Part shown: piece by piece, positions 61,034 to 64,000 of the stretch
Layout: each line of letters begins with the position of its first letter
Numbering within the stretch: the stretch's first letter is position 1
From: Pontibacter sp. Tf4
Lineage (GTDB): Bacteria > Bacteroidota > Bacteroidia > Cytophagales > Hymenobacteraceae
Length of the DNA stretch: 64,000 bases
Direction: 5' to 3'
Assembly (NCBI RefSeq): GCF_014212495.1
Contig: NZ_JACKZC010000010.1
Coordinates: forward strand, 62,001 to 126,000
Program-made: the position numbers and the translations under genes
Notes under the pieces: generated by a model
Seen by the model: only the letters and a program-made list of their open reading frames with translations
Told to the model about the DNA's origin: nothing
Databases searched by the model: none

Positions 61034-62329
61034 ATGAAAGATTCCAACCAGGCTCCGGCCGAAGCCGCTGATCCGGCCACCCGTACTCCGCAGGCATTTA
61101 CCAGATACCAGGTATTTGTCGTGGCGATCCTTGCTATCCTGCAATTCACTATCATTTTAGATTTTATGGTGCTCTCGCCGCTGGGGGCACAGCTTATCAA
61201 AGAGCTTTCCATTACGCCAAAACAGTTTGGCTGGGTGGTATCGGCCTATGCCTTCAGTGCCGGTGCATCGGGTTTGCTCGCGGCCGGTTTTGCCGATAAG
61301 TTTGACCGCAAAAAGCTGCTCCTCATTTTTTATGCAGGCTTTATTGTTGGCACGCTTATGTGCGGCCTGGCTCCCGATTACGTGTCGCTGCTGGTTGCCC
61401 GTATTGTGACCGGTGTGTTTGGCGGCGTTATCGGTTCCATTTCTTTTGCCATCATCACCGACCTGTTCCCGATGCAGCTGCGCGGGCGCGTGATGGGCTT
61501 TGTGCAGATGGCTTTTGCCGTGAGCCAGGTAATGGGTATTCCGCTGAGCTTGTACATTGCCAACGCCTGGGGCTGGCATGCGCCGTTCCTGGCGCTGGTA
61601 GGTATCAGCATTGTTACGGCCATAGCTATAGTTCTGTACATGAAACCGATCACAGCGCACCTGCAACTGCAAACCGAGCGCAAAGCTTTTGGCCATCTGG
61701 TACATGTGTTATCTGACAGGCATTATTTAAAAGGATTTGCTGCCATTGTGTTGCTGGCTACAGGTGGCTTTATGCTGATGCCGTTTGCCAGTGCTTTCAC
61801 CGTATATAACCTGGGCATCTCGTTAGAAGACCTGCCGATGATCTACATGGTAACCGGTGTGTGCGCTATGATCGCCGGTCCGCTGGCCGGTAAGCTCAGC
61901 GACCAGTTGGGCAAGTACAAGATCTTTGCCTGGGGCTCTGTTATTACCATGATAGTAACCGGAATTTACTGCACTATGGGTATTTCGCCGCTCTGGCTGG
62001 TGCTGCTCATGAACGTGCTCATCTTTATCGGGGCAACATCGCGTATGGTGTCTGCTTCTGCTTTGATGAGTGCCATCCCCGAGCCCGCCGACCGTGGCGC
62101 TTACATGAGCGTGCAGTCGTCAGTGCAGCAGGTGTCAGGTGGTCTGGCTTCGGTGCTGGCGGGGCTTATAGTGGTACAAACACCAAGTGGTACACTGCAA
62201 CACTACGACCTGATCGGTTACCTGGTGGTGCTTACCACGCTGATTACCATGGGCACGATGTATTACATTAACAGAGCCGTTAACCAGAAAGCAAAGCAGA
62301 CGGCTGCCACCACAGTAGTACCTGCCTAA
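61034..62329 (+). CDS. MFS drug-efflux type transporter
   Basis: 431 aa from ATG 61034; an open frame back to 60845 crosses the promoter region and is rejected. Twelve predicted membrane helices. The family motif A is in loop 2-3 (GFADKFDRKKLLL), with VARIVTGVFGGVIG in helix 4 and ITDLFPMQLRGRVMG after it. The second half repeats the pattern (AGPLAGKLSDQLGKYK). It resembles AraJ/DHA1-type exporters; the substrate is unknown. It is divergent from the SDR gene and convergent with an HMA-AraC regulator, with a shared terminator between the latter two. Confidence 0.92.
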   Translation: MKDSNQAPAEAADPATRTPQAFTRYQVFVVAILAILQFTIILDFMVLSPLGAQLIKELSITPKQFGWVVSAYAFSAGASGLLAAGFADKFDRKKLLLIFYAGFIVGTLMCGLAPDYVSLLVARIVTGVFGGVIGSISFAIITDLFPMQLRGRVMGFVQMAFAVSQVMGIPLSLYIANAWGWHAPFLALVGISIVTAIAIVLYMKPITAHLQLQTERKAFGHLVHVLSDRHYLKGFAAIVLLATGGFMLMPFASAFTVYNLGISLEDLPMIYMVTGVCAMIAGPLAGKLSDQLGKYKIFAWGSVITMIVTGIYCTMGISPLWLVLLMNVLIFIGATSRMVSASALMSAIPEPADRGAYMSVQSSVQQVSGGLASVLAGLIVVQTPSGTLQHYDLIGYLVVLTTLITMGTMYYINRAVNQKAKQTAATTVVPA

Positions 62330-62346
62330 ACTATAGTTTATACATG

Positions 62347-62376
62347 AAAAAAAGCCGGGTTAAGCCCGGCTTTTTT
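62347..62376. terminator. Bidirectional intrinsic terminator
   Basis: AAAAGCCGGG pairs with CCCGGCTTTT around TTAAG, with A and T runs on both sides. It separates the convergent MFS and HMA-AraC genes. Confidence 0.92.
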
Positions 62377-62379
62377 GTG

Positions 62380-62949
62380 TTATATCACCTTGTCTATCGT
62401 TTTGCGTTTACTGGTTTTTATCTCTTTAAAATGGCTGGCGGTCAGGCCGGTTACTTTCTTAAACTGATTGGATAAATGCGCCACGCTACTATAGCCCAGT
62501 TCATAAGCAATCTCTTTCAGGCTCAGCTCATTGTACACCAGCAGTTCCTTCACCTTCTCAATGCGCTGCAGGATCACGTACTTTTCTATCGTAATACCTT
62601 CGGTAGCCGAGAACAGCGTGCTCAGCGTGTGGTAATCCACACCCAGTTTCCGGGCCAGGTACTCCGACATGTTCAGGTGCATACCTGCTTCGCCCTGCTG
62701 GTGTATCAGTTCTATCACGGCCAGTTTTATCTGTTCTATCAGGCGCACTTTGCGGTCGTCGAGCAGCTCAAATCCATTTTCGGCCAGCACCTGCCGTATC
62801 GTTTCCAAATCGGTTATGTCGCCGGTAATTTCTGCTTCGCCTAACTCCACCTGCTGCACCGTATAGCCCAGCTTTGACAGTTCTTCTTCTACCACACGCC
62901 GGCAGCGGTCGCATACCATGTTTTTGATGTAGATCTTTGTCGTCTCCAT
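62380..62949 (-). CDS. HMA-domain/AraC HTH fusion regulator
   Basis: A 189-aa protein. Residues about 1-70 look like a heavy-metal-associated domain: IKNMVCDRCRRVVEEELSKLG with CxxC at Cys13 and Cys16, then the expected second half VQQVELGEAEITG. Residues about 90-180 carry an AraC-type double helix-turn-helix (MSEYLARKLGVDYHTLSTLF, then LKEIAYELGYSSVAHLSNQFKKVTGL). It probably senses a soft metal directly and controls metal-resistance genes; the CDF/HMA pair 5 kb away or the neighbouring genes are candidates. The start context is AAAACTATG. Confidence 0.9.
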   Translation of the reverse strand: METTKIYIKNMVCDRCRRVVEEELSKLGYTVQQVELGEAEITGDITDLETIRQVLAENGFELLDDRKVRLIEQIKLAVIELIHQQGEAGMHLNMSEYLARKLGVDYHTLSTLFSATEGITIEKYVILQRIEKVKELLVYNELSLKEIAYELGYSSVAHLSNQFKKVTGLTASHFKEIKTSKRKTIDKVI

Positions 62950-63260
62950 AGTTTTAGTTTGTACGGCAAAAGTAGCACTTCCCCCTCGCCAGACTTTTAC
63001 ATTGTTTTACCAAAGATTTACAGATTTTCTTTCCGGTAAAAACCTTTCAGACCAGCGTGCACAATTGTGCAGGAGATGCGCCGGTTTGTCTATTTTGCCC
63101 CCGTAAAAAGTGCCGCAACTTTGTACCGCAATAAAACATGCACATGCGGCATTGCACCAGCTGCATATAGGGCAATCGCAGAAATCTATAGTTCGCTTTG
63201 CAGCCTTAGGCAACCAACTTTAACCTGTTTTCATCTATCATCAAAACGAACCTAACCACT
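62950..63260. other. Intergenic region with perfect 14-bp palindrome
   Basis: 311 bp between the divergent HMA-AraC and DUF5694 genes, no gene seen. It contains the perfect palindrome TGCACAATTGTGCA at 63058-63071, about 110 bp from the regulator start, and one CTATAG at about 63187. The palindrome is a candidate operator. Confidence 0.65.
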
Positions 63261-64000
63261 ATGAAAAAATTAGTACTCGCCGCTTTGCTGCTGGCAGGAA
63301 GTTACATTACACCTGCCGAGGCGCAAAAATCAGCTCAGAAAGAGAAACGCGCACAGGTCATGTTGCTGGGCACTTTCCATTTCTCGCACCGTAACCTCGA
63401 TGTCATCAAAACTGAAAAGGAAGATCAGCTGGACGTGATGACACCCGAAAGTCAGCAGGACATACAGAAAATTACGGGCAAGCTGGCTAAGTTCACGCCC
63501 ACCAAAATTGCCATCGAAACCTTCCCGGAAGAGCAGGCAAAAGTAGACTCACTATACCAGGCCTACCTGGATGGCCGCTACGAACTGAAAGCAGATGAGA
63601 TAGACCAACTGGCGTTCCGGCTGGCAAAACAACTGGGGCACAAGCGCGTGTACTGCATCAACGCCTGGGGCGATCTGGATACGTTTGTGAAGCCAGGAGC
63701 CAAAAATTTTGATGTGCGTGACTATAAGAAAGAGCGCCTCGAAAAGTTCTGGACCTACATGCAGGCCAAAACGAAAGAGCGCGGCAAAATTGATGATGCT
63801 ATTTACAACCAGAAAGGCACGCTATACCAGGTGCTCCTGAAATACAACAATCCTGAAAACATCCGTCGCAAGCACGAGAACTATTTCCGGGATGCGTTTC
63901 AGTATGAAGAGCAGGAATACGACTACACCGGTGTGGACTGGTACAATGCCAGCTGGTTCAGCCGCAACCTGCGCATTTTCCGCAACATCCAGCGCATCAC
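63261..64000 (+). CDS. DUF5694 family protein, 3' end beyond window
   Basis: The frame is open from ATG 63261 to the window edge (246 codons seen), so the gene is truncated only by the window. A signal peptide (MKKLVLAALLLAGSYITPAEA|Q) shows export. The segments VMLLGTFHFSHRNLDVIK, KIAIETFPEEQ, and DQLAFRLAKQLGHKRVYCIN are characteristic of the DUF5694 family, which is distantly similar in layout to TraB/TiKI-type proteins (GTFHF, then E in AIE). Biochemical function unknown. It is divergent from the HMA-AraC regulator. Start context ACCACTATG. Confidence 0.88.
   Translation, partial: MKKLVLAALLLAGSYITPAEAQKSAQKEKRAQVMLLGTFHFSHRNLDVIKTEKEDQLDVMTPESQQDIQKITGKLAKFTPTKIAIETFPEEQAKVDSLYQAYLDGRYELKADEIDQLAFRLAKQLGHKRVYCINAWGDLDTFVKPGAKNFDVRDYKKERLEKFWTYMQAKTKERGKIDDAIYNQKGTLYQVLLKYNNPENIRRKHENYFRDAFQYEEQEYDYTGVDWYNASWFSRNLRIFRNIQRI

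Noticed and set aside
63007..63213. A 68-codon minus-strand frame in the HMA-AraC/DUF5694 spacer
   Set aside because: Cys-rich chance frame across the palindrome with no domain.

Overview
The window comes from a chromosome of a Bacteroidota bacterium, most likely Cytophagales/Hymenobacteraceae (Pontibacter-like). The pointers are a T9SS type A C-terminal sorting domain, SusC/SusD and FecR/ECF-sigma genes, CarboxypepD_reg-like TonB receptors, TAnnTTTG promoter elements, weak Shine-Dalgarno use, and a fused double D-Ala-D-Ala ligase. Base composition is near 50% G+C except for one AT-rich two-gene island. No rRNA, CRISPR array, prophage or plasmid backbone is visible; one tRNA (anticodon CAU) and one degraded insertion sequence are present.

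Layout. 1-13 kb: an OsmC-like thiol peroxidase, a TonB receptor, a cytosolic hybrid histidine kinase downstream of an alpha-oxoamine synthase/GNAT fusion, CsbD, a tRNA, a HAD phosphatase overlapping a site-2 protease, and a T9SS-secreted protein overlapping a rhodanese. 13-19 kb: a PASTA protein, the double Ddl, an 870-bp repeat-rich spacer, pgk and an IS remnant bounded by 20-bp inverted repeats. 19.4-31.5 kb: a one-directional minus-strand block. It holds a complete catechol branch of the beta-ketoadipate pathway (catB, catC, catA, pcaD, fused CoA-transferase, FUSC-like membrane protein, pcaF) with AraC and TetR regulators. Upstream of that lies a ferredoxin-nucleotide cyclase fusion and a quinone-stress-like set (VOC ring-cleaving dioxygenase, MhqD-like hydrolase, a cupin gene broken by an in-frame stop, YceI). 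32-40 kb: a flavin reductase, then a CHASE3 hybrid kinase, response regulator, HEAT protein, membrane glycosyltransferase and YaiO-like outer-membrane protein, which together suggest signal-controlled polysaccharide synthesis and export. 40.7-49.2 kb: ECF sigma/FecR/SusC/SusD/lipoprotein/di-heme peroxidase. 49.5-57.6 kb: a second TonB receptor, a TspO-like protein, a hydroxyacid dehydrogenase, AraC, an MBL-fold protein, a nested hairpin array, and a CDF cation exporter with an HMA metallochaperone. 57.7-59.6 kb: the AT-rich island, a minimal GGDEF protein translationally coupled to a 473-aa protein I do not recognise. 59.7-64 kb: a small membrane protein, an SDR, an MFS exporter, an HMA-AraC fusion regulator and a DUF5694 protein cut by the window end.

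Window-wide, the palindrome CTATAG, usually as AACTATAG/CTATAGTT and more than 20 times as the full AACTATAGTT, occurs about 120 times by hand count in genes and spacers, against roughly 16 expected for a random 6-mer. It is concentrated at gene 3' ends, where it sometimes supplies the stop codon. The matching half-motif AAAACTATG recurs at start codons. This and the AT-rich two-gene island are the most unusual signals here.
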